From assembly GCF_947260015.1 (NCBI RefSeq), contig NZ_CAMYOM010000020.1, forward strand, positions 1-36,609: DNA of 36,609 nt, written 5' to 3'. The notes beneath the pieces were generated by a model. It did not search any database and had not been told where the DNA came from. It saw nothing but the letters and a program-made list of their open reading frames with translations. Position numbers and translations under genes: made by a program. This stretch comes from an uncultured Eudoraea sp. Lineage in GTDB: Bacteria > Bacteroidota > Bacteroidia > Flavobacteriales > Flavobacteriaceae. This document shows positions 1 through 7,095 of the stretch, piece after piece; the first letter of the stretch is position 1, and each line of letters starts with the position of its first letter.

Positions 1-625
1 TGATAATAGACCCTCAGCTGATTTAGCTGCGGCTGATAGCCATAATGCGATAGATAGAGCAATGAGTACTTGGGATGATATTACTTGTTCGGATTTAGGA
101 ATATTTGAAGTTCCGTATGATGGTAGTGATACAGGATTTATCGCAGCGATCTTTAATCCATTCGTTGATGAAGATTTGGGAGGCAGTTTTGAATATATCT
201 CAGATGTTATGCATGGCGGTTGGTTACAAGCTGCATTTTTCGATCTTTTAACAGAAGAAGGGGATGGTTCTCAATTTATATTAGGAGCTACTTTTACTAT
301 CGTTTTTACAGATAATAATGGAGACCTTATTGACCTTGATAAGAATGGAAAGTTCGATGTTGCTTGGAGAGAAGTTTATTATAACGACACTTTTGAATGG
401 AAGGATGGATCTAGATTTGATGTTGAGACAATTGCGTTACATGAGTCCGGGCATGGTCTAAGTCAAGCTCATTTTGGGACAGCATTTCTATCTGGCGGCA
501 ATGAAGTTCTACATTTTTCACCAAGAGCAGTTATGAATGCAGCATATAGTGGTGTTCAAACATCCATTCTACAAACAGACAATGCGGGTCATTGCAGCAA
601 TTGGTCTTCATGGCCAAAAAACTAA
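1..625 (+). CDS. Metzincin-like zinc metalloprotease, 3' part (5' end outside window)
   Basis: The reading frame is open from base 2 to the TAA at 623-625, so the gene starts upstream of the window; the first in-window ATG (62) is probably internal. The zinc motif HESGHGLSQAH (H codon at 440) fits the metzincin pattern HExxHxxGxxH, except that the usual Gly is Ser. A Met-turn candidate (AVMNAAYSG) lies about 20 residues downstream, as in matrixins. A DxDxNGxxD calcium-loop-like stretch (about nt 332-358) precedes the catalytic helix. The protein ends shortly after the Met-turn, so no C-terminal sorting domain follows. Family knowledge suggests a secreted or surface peptidase; the signal peptide is not visible. 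Family call fairly secure, substrate unknown. The next gene-like element is the tRNA-Asn locus on the other strand. Confidence 0.75.
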   Translation, partial: DNRPSADLAAADSHNAIDRAMSTWDDITCSDLGIFEVPYDGSDTGFIAAIFNPFVDEDLGGSFEYISDVMHGGWLQAAFFDLLTEEGDGSQFILGATFTIVFTDNNGDLIDLDKNGKFDVAWREVYYNDTFEWKDGSRFDVETIALHESGHGLSQAHFGTAFLSGGNEVLHFSPRAVMNAAYSGVQTSILQTDNAGHCSNWSSWPKN

Positions 626-654
626 ATTAAAAGGAGATAGGGTATTTCTTTTTA

Positions 655-671
655 TAATCAGAGGGTCCTTG
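655..671 (+). repeat. Inverted 17-nt copy of part of tRNA-Asn
   Basis: The 17 bases taatcagagggtccttg at 655-671 are identical to the tRNA-Asn sense sequence covering the 3' anticodon arm, variable region and start of the T arm (923-939 on the minus strand). The copy lies on the opposite strand to the intact tRNA gene and directly abuts the first copy of the 117-bp repeat. It looks like a rearrangement scar rather than a functional element. Confidence 0.7.
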
Positions 672-672
672 T

Positions 673-789
673 GCGGCATAGACTTCTCGCCCAAGTTTTC
701 CCACGAAAAAAGCCACTCACTTTCGTGAATGGCTTTGGTATTGCGATGAAGTGAGCTCCGCTCTACTTCGGCGCTCCCCCTCTTGGACT
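673..789. repeat. 117-bp direct repeat, copy 1, with truncated tRNA-Asn 3' end
   Basis: Bases 673-789 match 801-917 at a fixed offset of 128, with mismatches seen only at 677/805, 681/809 and 717/845. The copy contains the tRNA terminator hairpin and, at its right end (774-789), the 3' acceptor and T-stem end of tRNA-Asn, but the rest of the tRNA is missing. It is therefore a partial duplication of the tRNA 3' end plus its downstream region. Confidence 0.9.
706..736 (-). terminator. Duplicate intrinsic terminator
   Basis: This is the copy-1 version of the hairpin at 834-864. On the minus strand AAGCCA and TGGCTT arms, extended by TCAC/GTGA pairing around a GAAA-type loop, are followed by a run of six T. 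It would act as a back-up terminator for tRNA transcription from the right. Confidence 0.65.
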
Positions 790-806
790 TCCCGCCAATG
801 GCGGGA
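790..806. repeat. Palindromic mini-repeat between the two direct-repeat copies
   Basis: tcccgccaatggcggga is a perfect inverted repeat with 8-base arms around one central base. It sits exactly where the truncated tRNA copy stops matching the intact tRNA, and its right arm is part of the 117-bp repeat copy 2. Its GC content is far higher than its surroundings, as expected for a dispersed palindromic repeat. Confidence 0.75.
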
Positions 807-917
807 TAAACTTCTCGCCCAAGTTTTCCCACGAAAAAAGCCACCCACTTTCGTGAATGGCTTTGGTATTGCGATGAAGTGAGCTCCGCTCTACTTCGGC
901 GCTCCCCCTCTTGGACT
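801..917. repeat. 117-bp direct repeat, copy 2, joined to intact tRNA-Asn
   Basis: Second copy of the repeat at 673-789. Its right end (902-917) is the genuine 3' end of the intact tRNA-Asn gene, so this copy is the likely parent and 673-789 the derived one. The body between tRNA and palindrome includes the terminator and about 50 bp of non-coding sequence. Confidence 0.9.
834..864 (-). terminator. Intrinsic terminator of tRNA-Asn
   Basis: Read on the minus strand, AAGCCA (858-863 complement) pairs with TGGCTT (838-843 complement) with further CAC/GTG pairing and a short GAAA loop, followed by six T. It lies about 40 nt after the tRNA 3' end, in the correct orientation to end tRNA transcription. 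Confidence 0.75.
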
Positions 918-975
918 CGAACCAAGGACCCTCTGATTAACAGTCAGATGCTCTAACCAACTGAGCTAAGGAGGA
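902..975 (-). tRNA. tRNA-Asn (anticodon GUU)
   Basis: The minus strand folds as a full 74-nt cloverleaf. The acceptor stem is TCCTCCT with AGGGGGA (one T-G pair), followed by a G discriminator at 902. The D arm is GCTC/GAGC, the anticodon stem TCTGA/TCAGA with loop CTGTTAA giving anticodon GTT (Asn), the T arm CTTGG/CCAAG with loop TTCGAGT. No CCA is encoded. A terminator follows at 834-864, and a Bacteroidota-type promoter lies upstream at 1115-1145 beyond a broken tRNA half, so both were probably one transcript. Confidence 0.95.
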
Positions 976-1041
976 ATATGATTAATATTTAATCTATTAA
1001 ATACAATATGTATTCACAATTATTAAGAACTTATTGCCGAG

Positions 1042-1083
1042 GCTCTAACCTCCCGATAGCTATCGGGATGAGCTAAGGAGGAA
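1042..1083 (-). pseudogene. Broken tRNA 5' half with palindrome in the D loop
   Basis: On the minus strand this repeats the 5' end of tRNA-Asn: TTCCTCCTTAGCTCA, then GGTTAGAGC, matching the acceptor 5' strand and the D stem. The D-loop bases between them are replaced by the 18-bp palindrome at 1051-1068, and similarity ends after the D arm (next bases CTCGG), so there is no anticodon or T arm. It cannot fold as a tRNA. It sits between the promoter at 1115-1145 and intact tRNA-Asn, so it is probably transcribed as leader. Confidence 0.75.
1051..1068. repeat. Perfect 18-bp palindrome inside the tRNA remnant
   Basis: tcccgatagctatcggga is a perfect self-complementary 18-mer. It interrupts the tRNA-like sequence exactly at the D loop (TCA before, GGTTAGAGC after on the minus strand). 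Like the palindrome at 790-806 it begins with TCCCG, suggesting related dispersed mini-repeats. Confidence 0.75.
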
Positions 1084-1114
1084 GTTAAGCAGCTTTAATT
1101 GCTTAAACGGGGTG

Positions 1115-1145
1115 CAAATATAAATGATTTTTCAAATACGCCCAA
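1115..1145 (-). promoter_or_regulatory. Promoter for the tRNA-Asn transcript
   Basis: The minus strand carries TTG (complement of 1143-1145), a 20-nt spacer and TATATTTG (complement of 1115-1122), which matches the Bacteroidota promoter TTG-N19-21-TAnnTTTG. Transcription would start near 1108 and run through the tRNA remnant into tRNA-Asn. Confidence 0.6.
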
Positions 1146-1180
1146 CAAACAAAAAGTATCTTTTTGTCATTTTTTTGATT

Positions 1181-2002
1181 TTAATCAAAACTATCCTCCT
1201 TTATATTTGTGGTATAATCCATAGCTTCTGCCTGAATGGTATAAGTTCCTTCTTCCAATCCTAAAACCATATAATTACCAGATTCATCTGTTGATGTGGA
1301 TGTGATATGCTCTTCGCCATCCCATACACTAATCTGTACACCATCAATACCGGTTTCAACCTCTTCGACCAATGTAGTAACACGGCCTGCTAAACTCCCA
1401 GCTGTACTCATATTTGATGCCCTAATAACCGGTTTAAAGTTAAACCCTGTGATTCCCCCCATACTTTCTATATTTCCTTTGGCAATAAAAGATTTACTTA
1501 CATCAATATCCAATAAAAGATCACTGCTCAAACTACTAAAAACTTCAATCGCAGGATTCACAAATACTTTAATACCTGTTTGCTCACCACTAGGAACCTT
1601 TAAATCAAAAGTAGTCCCATCTTTTAGTACTACACTGCCTTCCTTTATATAAACCCTTACCAAGTCATAGGAACCAACCGGTACTTCCGCTTCACCCATT
1701 GCCATGGTAACCCCGTTGGTCAATGTTAACAGATTTACTTTTTGTTCTCCTTCATAAAGGACTTCAAAATTAGAATCATCTTGATCTCCTTTGGATTCAT
1801 CCAAGTTTTTAACACGTGTTTCTATTTTATAAATAGTGACATTGGCTTCATCAATGAAATCATATGGAAATGGAGCGTCAGTAAGCTTTACCGAAATCTT
1901 ACCATACTTTACATATTGAAGTTCATTCCCATAATCGGAACAACCTATAAATAATAATATACCGGAAAATAGCGCGAAAAGCACATAATAGTAGGTTTTC
2001 AT
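1181..2002 (-). CDS. DUF4382 lipoprotein with carboxypeptidase-like C-terminal domain
   Basis: The 273-residue product begins with a lipoprotein signal peptide (hydrophobic stretch then FIGC, Cys about residue 21), so it should be anchored in an outer or inner membrane leaflet. Residues about 35-195 match the DUF4382 pattern (KISVKLTDAPFPYD near the N-terminus, the VRVYIKEGSVVL strand and the LDIDVSKSF strand). Residues about 205-273 look like a carboxypeptidase-regulatory-like beta-sandwich (AGRVT start, TDESGNYMVLGLEEGTYTI). Function is unknown for this family; an extracytoplasmic binding or scaffold role is plausible. It follows rseP on the same strand after about 200 nt, which hold no gene and no clear terminator. 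The stop codon lies within the small inverted repeat TTTGATT/AATCAAA. Confidence 0.8.
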   Translation of the reverse strand: MKTYYYVLFALFSGILLFIGCSDYGNELQYVKYGKISVKLTDAPFPYDFIDEANVTIYKIETRVKNLDESKGDQDDSNFEVLYEGEQKVNLLTLTNGVTMAMGEAEVPVGSYDLVRVYIKEGSVVLKDGTTFDLKVPSGEQTGIKVFVNPAIEVFSSLSSDLLLDIDVSKSFIAKGNIESMGGITGFNFKPVIRASNMSTAGSLAGRVTTLVEEVETGIDGVQISVWDGEEHITSTSTDESGNYMVLGLEEGTYTIQAEAMDYTTNIKEDSFD

Positions 2003-2211
2003 ATGTCTAATTTTAAGATTAAAGGGGTTACTGAAATTTAGGCTTCAGTGAATTATGATACTAAGTTAATTCTACCTTTTAAATATCCCTGAAAATATCG
2101 ATGAACTACAGCAATAGTTTGTCAAATAATCAAAAAGTGCTATGATAAAGGCGTATAAATACCGGGTAATGTGGGTTTTAAGAACTCGCCTTACTTTCAC
2201 AAAAGCAATAG

Positions 2212-3564
2212 CTATTTAACTAGCCATTTATATATATCATTGCCGTTGGCAAATAATAATAATGCGATCAACAGAAAGAATCCGATCATTTGGGCGAATT
2301 CTAAAAACTTATCACTGGGCTTTCTGCCCGTTACCATCTCATACAATAAAAAGGTAACATGTCCGCCGTCTAATGCAGGGATGGGTAATATATTCATAAA
2401 GGCCAAAATGATGGATATCAATGCTGTGGTTGACCAAAATACAGGCCAGTTCCATGTATCCGGAAACATACTCCCAATAGCCGCGAAACCTCCAACGCCT
2501 TTATAGGCACCTGTTTCCGGGTTAAATATTTTCTTAAGCTGTTTTACATAACTGGTAAGTGTTGTTACACCTTTCTCAATTCCGGCGGGAATTGACTCTG
2601 CAAAAGTGTATTTCCTTGTCTCTAACTTAAAATAGCCCATCTTCTCCATTTGGTCAAAGGGCAGGGCACCCGTATTAACTCCAATAGTGGCTGAGTCACT
2701 AATTACAACCGGGATCTGTTCTTCAATTCCATCCCGACTAACTATAAGATCTACTTTTTGACCTGTGTAGCGCTCTATAGCAGGTTTGGCTTCATCAAAA
2801 TACGTAATCTTCTGATCTCCTATACCAACTATATGGTCCTTTACTTTCAAGCCCGAATCTTTGTTCGCTGATTCATTGGGTATGCCACCCACAATAAAAG
2901 GAAGCCTGGGGCTTATAAATCGTATTTTATCCTCGTCCTCCAATAATGTGGCTATGAAATCTACCGGAATCTCTTTTTCTATTGTGGTACCATCTCTTTC
3001 AATAGTGATCGTATTCCCATTTATAATTTCCCCCAGTAAACTATCAAAATTTTCAACTTCTTCCCCATCAATAGCTACAATCTGATCGCCCGTTTGCACC
3101 CCTAATTCATCGCCAATATTCTTTTCCGTAACCCAAATACCATCCTTTAAACTATTCATTGGTATGTACTGGTCACCATAAGAATAAGCCATCCCAATAT
3201 AGATAATAACTGCCAGAATAAAGTTTACCGTAACACCTCCAAGCATAATAATGAGTCGCTGCCATGCCGGCTTGGATCTAAACTCCCACGACTTAGGTTC
3301 TTCAGCCATTTGAGCCGTGTCCATGCTCTCATCAATCATGCCAGCTATCTTAACATAACCTCCAAGTGGTAACCATCCGATCCCATAAACGGTTTCACCT
3401 ATTTTCTTCTTAAAAAGGGAAAATTTAATATCAAAAAACAGATAAAATTTCTCTACCCGCGTCTTAAATATCTTGGCAGGGATAAAATGTCCCAATTCAT
3501 GAAGGACGATTAAAAGTGAAAGACTCAGAAAAAACTGTATAGTCTTTATAAGTATAGGACTCAT
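2212..3564 (-). CDS. rseP: RseP-type site-2 intramembrane zinc protease (M50B)
   Basis: The 450-residue product has the S2P layout. HELGH at residues 22-26 lies in the first membrane helix and supplies two zinc ligands and the catalytic Glu. Two PDZ-like domains follow (GVQTGDQIVAIDG and SGLKVKDHIVGIG), then LDG at 398-400 in a late helix provides the third zinc ligand. The last ~20 residues form another membrane helix. In E. coli RseP cleaves the anti-sigma factor RseA and clears signal peptides; the role here is inferred by family. The length is close to E. coli RseP. The start ATG is 26 nt after a TAnnTTTG box at 3590-3597. It is divergent from the SCO gene. Confidence 0.92.
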   Translation of the reverse strand: MSPILIKTIQFFLSLSLLIVLHELGHFIPAKIFKTRVEKFYLFFDIKFSLFKKKIGETVYGIGWLPLGGYVKIAGMIDESMDTAQMAEEPKSWEFRSKPAWQRLIIMLGGVTVNFILAVIIYIGMAYSYGDQYIPMNSLKDGIWVTEKNIGDELGVQTGDQIVAIDGEEVENFDSLLGEIINGNTITIERDGTTIEKEIPVDFIATLLEDEDKIRFISPRLPFIVGGIPNESANKDSGLKVKDHIVGIGDQKITYFDEAKPAIERYTGQKVDLIVSRDGIEEQIPVVISDSATIGVNTGALPFDQMEKMGYFKLETRKYTFAESIPAGIEKGVTTLTSYVKQLKKIFNPETGAYKGVGGFAAIGSMFPDTWNWPVFWSTTALISIILAFMNILPIPALDGGHVTFLLYEMVTGRKPSDKFLEFAQMIGFFLLIALLLFANGNDIYKWLVK

Positions 3565-3589
3565 CTATAGATTTTATAAGTAAAGCGCA

Positions 3590-3597
3590 CAAAAGTA
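3590..3597 (-). promoter_or_regulatory. -7 box of the rseP promoter
   Basis: The minus strand reads TACTTTTG, matching TAnnTTTG; 20 nt further upstream only TTT is present instead of TTG. Start of transcription near 3583 would give a leader of about 20 nt. Confidence 0.45.
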
Positions 3598-3682
3598 CAC
3601 TTTTACAAGGTCTTATAAAAAGAAACTATGATCCCGTGCAGATATTTAAGAAAGTTTTGGCAGCAAACCCACATTAAAGTTT

Positions 3683-3713
3683 TTGAATGCTACGATTTGC
3701 TGCTGTACCTTTG
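3683..3713 (+). promoter_or_regulatory. Promoter of the SCO gene
   Basis: TTG (3683-3685), a 20-nt spacer and TACCTTTG (3706-3713) give an exact match to the Bacteroidota promoter. The ATG at 3727 is only 13 nt beyond the box, so the leader is about 7-9 nt and has no Shine-Dalgarno sequence. Confidence 0.7.
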
Positions 3714-3726
3714 CAAAAAAAAGTGA

Positions 3727-4401
3727 ATGCTTTCTTTCTTTAGTAAATACAAATTTTTTGGAATCGTACTCCTTTTGTTATCCGTGATTATCATTTATTT
3801 GTTTTACAATGCCTTGCAACCTAAAAATGTGCTCCCGGTTTACCAACCCGCCGATTTTAATTCGGAATTGGTGGATAGTACCCTGGTCCATGTAAAAAAA
3901 TACCATACCATTGCCAACTTTTCACTTACCAACCAAAACGGCAAAACCATAACTCAGGATTTTTATAAAGATAAAATTTATGTGGCGGACTTCTTCTTTA
4001 CTACATGCCCAACTATATGCCCCATAATGACCGAAAATATGGTCTATTTACAGTCGCAGATTGCAAATGATAAGGACGTGCTGCTATTATCGCATTCCGT
4101 TACCCCGGATATAGATTCTGTTGCACAACTTAAAAAATATGCTTTAGAAAAAGGGGTTATAGACAAAAAATGGAATTTGGTGACCGGCGAGAAAAAACAT
4201 ATTTATGAACTGGCGAGAAAGTCTTATCTGGCAGTAAAAGATGATGGTGACGGTGGACCATTTGATATGATACATACAGAAAATTTTATTTTGATCGATA
4301 AAGAACGTAGAATAAGAGGTACTTATGATGGTACCAGCAAAGAGGAAATGGCAAAATTACTTCAGGATCTGGCGGTTTTAAAAATGTCTTACCTTAATTG
4401 A
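3727..4401 (+). CDS. SCO1/SenC-family copper chaperone / thioredoxin-like protein
   Basis: The 224-residue product has one N-terminal membrane helix (about residues 10-30) and a periplasmic thioredoxin-like domain. It carries the SCO copper motif CPTIC (C94, C98) in FFFTTCPTICPIM and the distal His in MIHTENF (H183), the three ligands known to bind copper in Sco1/SenC. By family it delivers copper to, or reduces, the CuA site of cytochrome c oxidase subunit II. The start ATG follows an excellent promoter at 3683-3713. The gene precedes the feo operon by 73 nt, but feoA has its own -7-like box, so co-transcription is uncertain. Confidence 0.9.
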   Translation: MLSFFSKYKFFGIVLLLLSVIIIYLFYNALQPKNVLPVYQPADFNSELVDSTLVHVKKYHTIANFSLTNQNGKTITQDFYKDKIYVADFFFTTCPTICPIMTENMVYLQSQIANDKDVLLLSHSVTPDIDSVAQLKKYALEKGVIDKKWNLVTGEKKHIYELARKSYLAVKDDGDGGPFDMIHTENFILIDKERRIRGTYDGTSKEEMAKLLQDLAVLKMSYLN

Positions 4402-4437
4402 AGTGTCAATTCCAGCTAATACCTCATCTTTTTCCAT

Positions 4438-4445
4438 TATTTTTG
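4438..4445 (+). promoter_or_regulatory. -7 box candidate of the feo operon
   Basis: TATTTTTG fits TAnnTTTG and lies 29 nt before the feoA TTG start. No TTG is found at the expected upstream distance, so the site is weak or depends on an activator. No clear Fur-box palindrome was recognised by eye. Confidence 0.35.
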
Positions 4446-4474
4446 TGCTTACTTATAATGAATCTAAATAAAAA

Positions 4475-4717
4475 TTGGTTACAACCGTTGCACATTTAAA
4501 GCGTGGTGAAAGGGGAATTATTAAAGAATTTACCAAAGGAATACTGCCTATTAAATTATTAGAATTAGGGTGCCTTCCCGGAAATGAGGTAGAATTGATT
4601 CAAATAGCTCCTCTAAAGGATCCTCTGTACATAAATGTTAACGGTTCTCATATTGCCATCAGAAGATCAGTTGCCCTTCAAATAGAGTTGGATATCATAG
4701 AAGATAAAGCTACATAA
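4475..4717 (+). CDS. feoA: FeoA, ferrous iron transport accessory protein
   Basis: The 80-residue SH3-like protein matches FeoA throughout: the N-terminal LKRGERGIIKEF, the core LLELGCLPGNEVEL, then the PLKDPLYINVNGSHIAIRR strand pair. FeoA is a cytoplasmic partner of the FeoB Fe(II) transporter. The start is unusual: an in-frame TAA at 4469-4471 leaves only AAA before TTG at 4475, giving fMet-Val-Thr-Thr, which aligns with the usual M-x-T start of Bacteroidota FeoA, so TTG is the best start. An ATG at 4458 is out of frame and opens only a 13-codon leader ORF. The stop TAA shares its last A with the feoB ATG, implying translational coupling. Confidence 0.9.
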   Translation: MVTTVAHLKRGERGIIKEFTKGILPIKLLELGCLPGNEVELIQIAPLKDPLYINVNGSHIAIRRSVALQIELDIIEDKAT

Positions 4718-6942
4718 TGAGTAAAAATATCAATGTTGCACTTATCGGCAATCCAAATACAGGAAAGACCTCCGTTTTTAATCAATTAACCGGTCTGAAT
4801 CAAAAAGTGGGTAATTACCCGGGGATTACTGTTGAAAAAAAGGAAGGTGTCTGCAAATTGCCCCGAGGCGTTAAAGCACATATTCTGGACCTGCCGGGCA
4901 CTTATAGTCTGAATACGACTTCTCTGGACGAAAGTGTAGTTGTAGAATTACTTCTCAACAAGAACGATAAGGATTTCCCTGATGTGGCAGTAGTTATTAG
5001 TGATGTTGAAAATTTGAAGAGAAATCTGCTTGTTTTTACCCAAATAAAAGACCTGAAAATTCCTGCAATTTTGATCATCAATATGTCGGACAGGATGCCT
5101 AAAAAGGGAATTACCCTGGACGTATCTCTCCTTGAAGAAAAATTAAATACTAAAATAGCCCTAGTGAGTACAAGGCAAGGCACCGGGATTGAGCGAATTC
5201 GCCAATTGATTGCCGATTATAAAAATTTGTCCGTTAAACCAAATGTTGATGCCACGGTAATAGCACCGGAATATTTTGAAAGATTACAACGGACATTTCC
5301 TAATGAAGATCTCTATAAGTTGTGGCTTGTAATTACGCAGGATGTCAATTTTATGCCCATTGAAAAAAAGGCCGTACAAGATACATCTTCATTTACGACC
5401 AAGACCAAGGCAGAATTAAAAAGACTGCAGCAGAAGGAAACCATTCTCCGGTATCAATTTATAAACGGGGTATTAAAAGAGACCTATAAAGTAGACAGGA
5501 ATGCCGCCAAGGGATTCAGAGCTACAGTAGATAGGATCTTAACCCATAAGATATTTGGTTACTTAATTTTCCTGGTCATTTTATTGACCATTTTTCAGGC
5601 AATTTACGATTGGAGTAGTATTCCTATGGATTTTATTGACGAGCAGTTTGCCGCTGCGAGCAATTGGATAAAAGCTGCCATGCCGCCGGGAATGTTTACT
5701 AATCTTTTAGCCGAAGGTATACTTGCAGGTATTGGGGGAATCGTAATATTCATTCCTCAGATCGCCTTTTTATTTTTGTTTATTGCACTATTGGAGGAGT
5801 CAGGATACATGAGCAGGGTGGTATTCCTTATGGATCGTATTATGAGGCCATTTGGTTTAAGTGGGAAAAGTGTAGTTCCATTAATTTCAGGCACTGCCTG
5901 TGCTATTCCCGCTGTGATGGCCACTCGTAATATTGAAAACTGGAAGGAACGTCTTATTACCATTTTAGTAACCCCTTTTGTAACCTGTTCTGCCCGACTC
6001 CCGGTATATCTCATCATTATAGCTCTTGTTATTCCCGAAGGCAGAATTATAGGCCTGAGTTATCAGGCACTTACACTTACCTTGTTGTACTTAATTGGGT
6101 TTGGAGCTGCCATTGTATCCGCAATGATTCTTAATAAAGTTCTGGATATAAAAAGCAGGTCATTTTTTATGGTAGAAATGCCAAGCTATAAGTTACCTCT
6201 TATAAAGAATGTAGCCTATACGGTTATAGAAAAGACCAAAAGTTTTGTTTATGGTGCGGGTAAAATTATCCTTGCAATTTCAATTATTTTATGGTTTTTG
6301 GGTTCTAATGGCTACTCTTCCAACTTTAAAAATGCCGATAAGATAGTTAATAAGAAAATTGATACTGAAGGTTTAACCCGATTCAATACTACCAGCATTC
6401 AAAATAAATTGATTGATTATGAATCGTTTTTAAGGGATAGTACAGCCCAAATTACTAATAACGCACTAAGGGATTCATTAAGTCAAAAGGAGGTAATTCT
6501 TTATCAGAAAGCCCGAAAACAGGAAATTAAAGGTTTTAAACTTGAAAATTCGTACATAGGCACTATTGGGAAAGCAATTGAACCTGCAGTAGCTCCTTTA
6601 GGCTACGACTGGAAGATAGGTATTGCCGTACTGACTTCTTTTGCGGCACGGGAAGTTTTTGTAGGAACTTTGGCAACTATCTATAGTGTGGGAAACGACG
6701 AGGAGGATACAATTAAACACAGGATGGCTTCAGAAGTAAACCCCATTACCAAAAAGCCCTTGTTTGATCTGGCCTCCGGAATTTCACTGCTCCTTTTTTA
6801 TGCCTTCGCTATGCAGTGCATGAGTACACTTGCCATTGTGAAGCGTGAGACTAATAGCTGGCGATGGCCTATGGCTCAATTGGTGTTTATGAGCGTTTTT
6901 GCGTATATTGTAGCTTTAATTGCCTATCAGGTTTTGAAATAA
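4717..6942 (+). CDS. feoB: FeoB, GTP-dependent Fe(II) transporter
   Basis: The 741-residue inner-membrane protein has the N-terminal G domain with G1 GNPNTGKT (11-18), G3 DLPG (58-61) and G4 NMSD (122-125). Next comes a helical linker, then the paired Gate regions with many membrane helices (about 275-740), including FVTCSARLPVYL, which holds the conserved Gate-motif Cys. A charged insertion (about residues 530-610) between helices is longer than in E. coli FeoB. It takes up ferrous iron into the cytoplasm. It starts on the last base of the feoA stop and is followed after 1 nt by the small Cys-rich protein at 6944, so three genes form one operon. Confidence 0.95.
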   Translation: MSKNINVALIGNPNTGKTSVFNQLTGLNQKVGNYPGITVEKKEGVCKLPRGVKAHILDLPGTYSLNTTSLDESVVVELLLNKNDKDFPDVAVVISDVENLKRNLLVFTQIKDLKIPAILIINMSDRMPKKGITLDVSLLEEKLNTKIALVSTRQGTGIERIRQLIADYKNLSVKPNVDATVIAPEYFERLQRTFPNEDLYKLWLVITQDVNFMPIEKKAVQDTSSFTTKTKAELKRLQQKETILRYQFINGVLKETYKVDRNAAKGFRATVDRILTHKIFGYLIFLVILLTIFQAIYDWSSIPMDFIDEQFAAASNWIKAAMPPGMFTNLLAEGILAGIGGIVIFIPQIAFLFLFIALLEESGYMSRVVFLMDRIMRPFGLSGKSVVPLISGTACAIPAVMATRNIENWKERLITILVTPFVTCSARLPVYLIIIALVIPEGRIIGLSYQALTLTLLYLIGFGAAIVSAMILNKVLDIKSRSFFMVEMPSYKLPLIKNVAYTVIEKTKSFVYGAGKIILAISIILWFLGSNGYSSNFKNADKIVNKKIDTEGLTRFNTTSIQNKLIDYESFLRDSTAQITNNALRDSLSQKEVILYQKARKQEIKGFKLENSYIGTIGKAIEPAVAPLGYDWKIGIAVLTSFAAREVFVGTLATIYSVGNDEEDTIKHRMASEVNPITKKPLFDLASGISLLLFYAFAMQCMSTLAIVKRETNSWRWPMAQLVFMSVFAYIVALIAYQVLK

Positions 6943-6943
6943 A

Positions 6944-7093
6944 ATGAGTGTATTACAACCCATATTGGTTTATCTGACTTTAGCTATTGCCATCTTTTAT
7001 ATAGCCAAAAAGTTCTTCCTGCCCAAGCGTTTATTTTCTTCCAAAAAAGCGAATAAAGGTTCATGTGAAGAGGGTAATTGCGGATGCCATTAA
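6944..7093 (+). CDS. FeoB-associated Cys-rich small membrane protein
   Basis: A 49-residue ORF begins 1 nt after the feoB stop: ATG at 6944, TAA at 7091-7093. The product has one membrane helix (about residues 5-20), a basic segment (KKFFLPKRLFSSKK) and a C-terminal CEEGNCGCH tail with three Cys and a terminal His. Short proteins of this layout directly after feoB are known as FeoB-associated Cys-rich membrane proteins and are thought to take the place of FeoC; a metal- or redox-sensing role is inferred, not shown. Its position, strand and composition make it real despite its size. Confidence 0.85.
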   Translation: MSVLQPILVYLTLAIAIFYIAKKFFLPKRLFSSKKANKGSCEEGNCGCH

Positions 7094-7095
7094 GA

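Noticed and set aside
608-925. A 105-codon ORF on the minus strand across the repeats
   Set aside because: It runs through the tRNA-Asn 3' end, both terminator hairpins and the direct repeat; its internally repeated protein sequence only reflects the DNA duplication.
655-975. Phage or island attachment site at tRNA-Asn
   Set aside because: Duplicated tRNA 3' ends often mark integration, but the copies are only 128 bp apart and no integrase or mobile genes lie between or near them.
2167-3676. 12-bp inverted repeat (taatgtgggttt at 2167-2178 and its complement at 3665-3676) flanking rseP
   Set aside because: Short, not extended at either side, and without terminal duplications or a transposase, so probably chance.
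4458-4499. 13-codon ORF from ATG 4458 before feoA as a leader peptide
   Set aside because: It overlaps feoA out of frame and has no attenuator-like hairpins or codon bias; noted only as a competing start.
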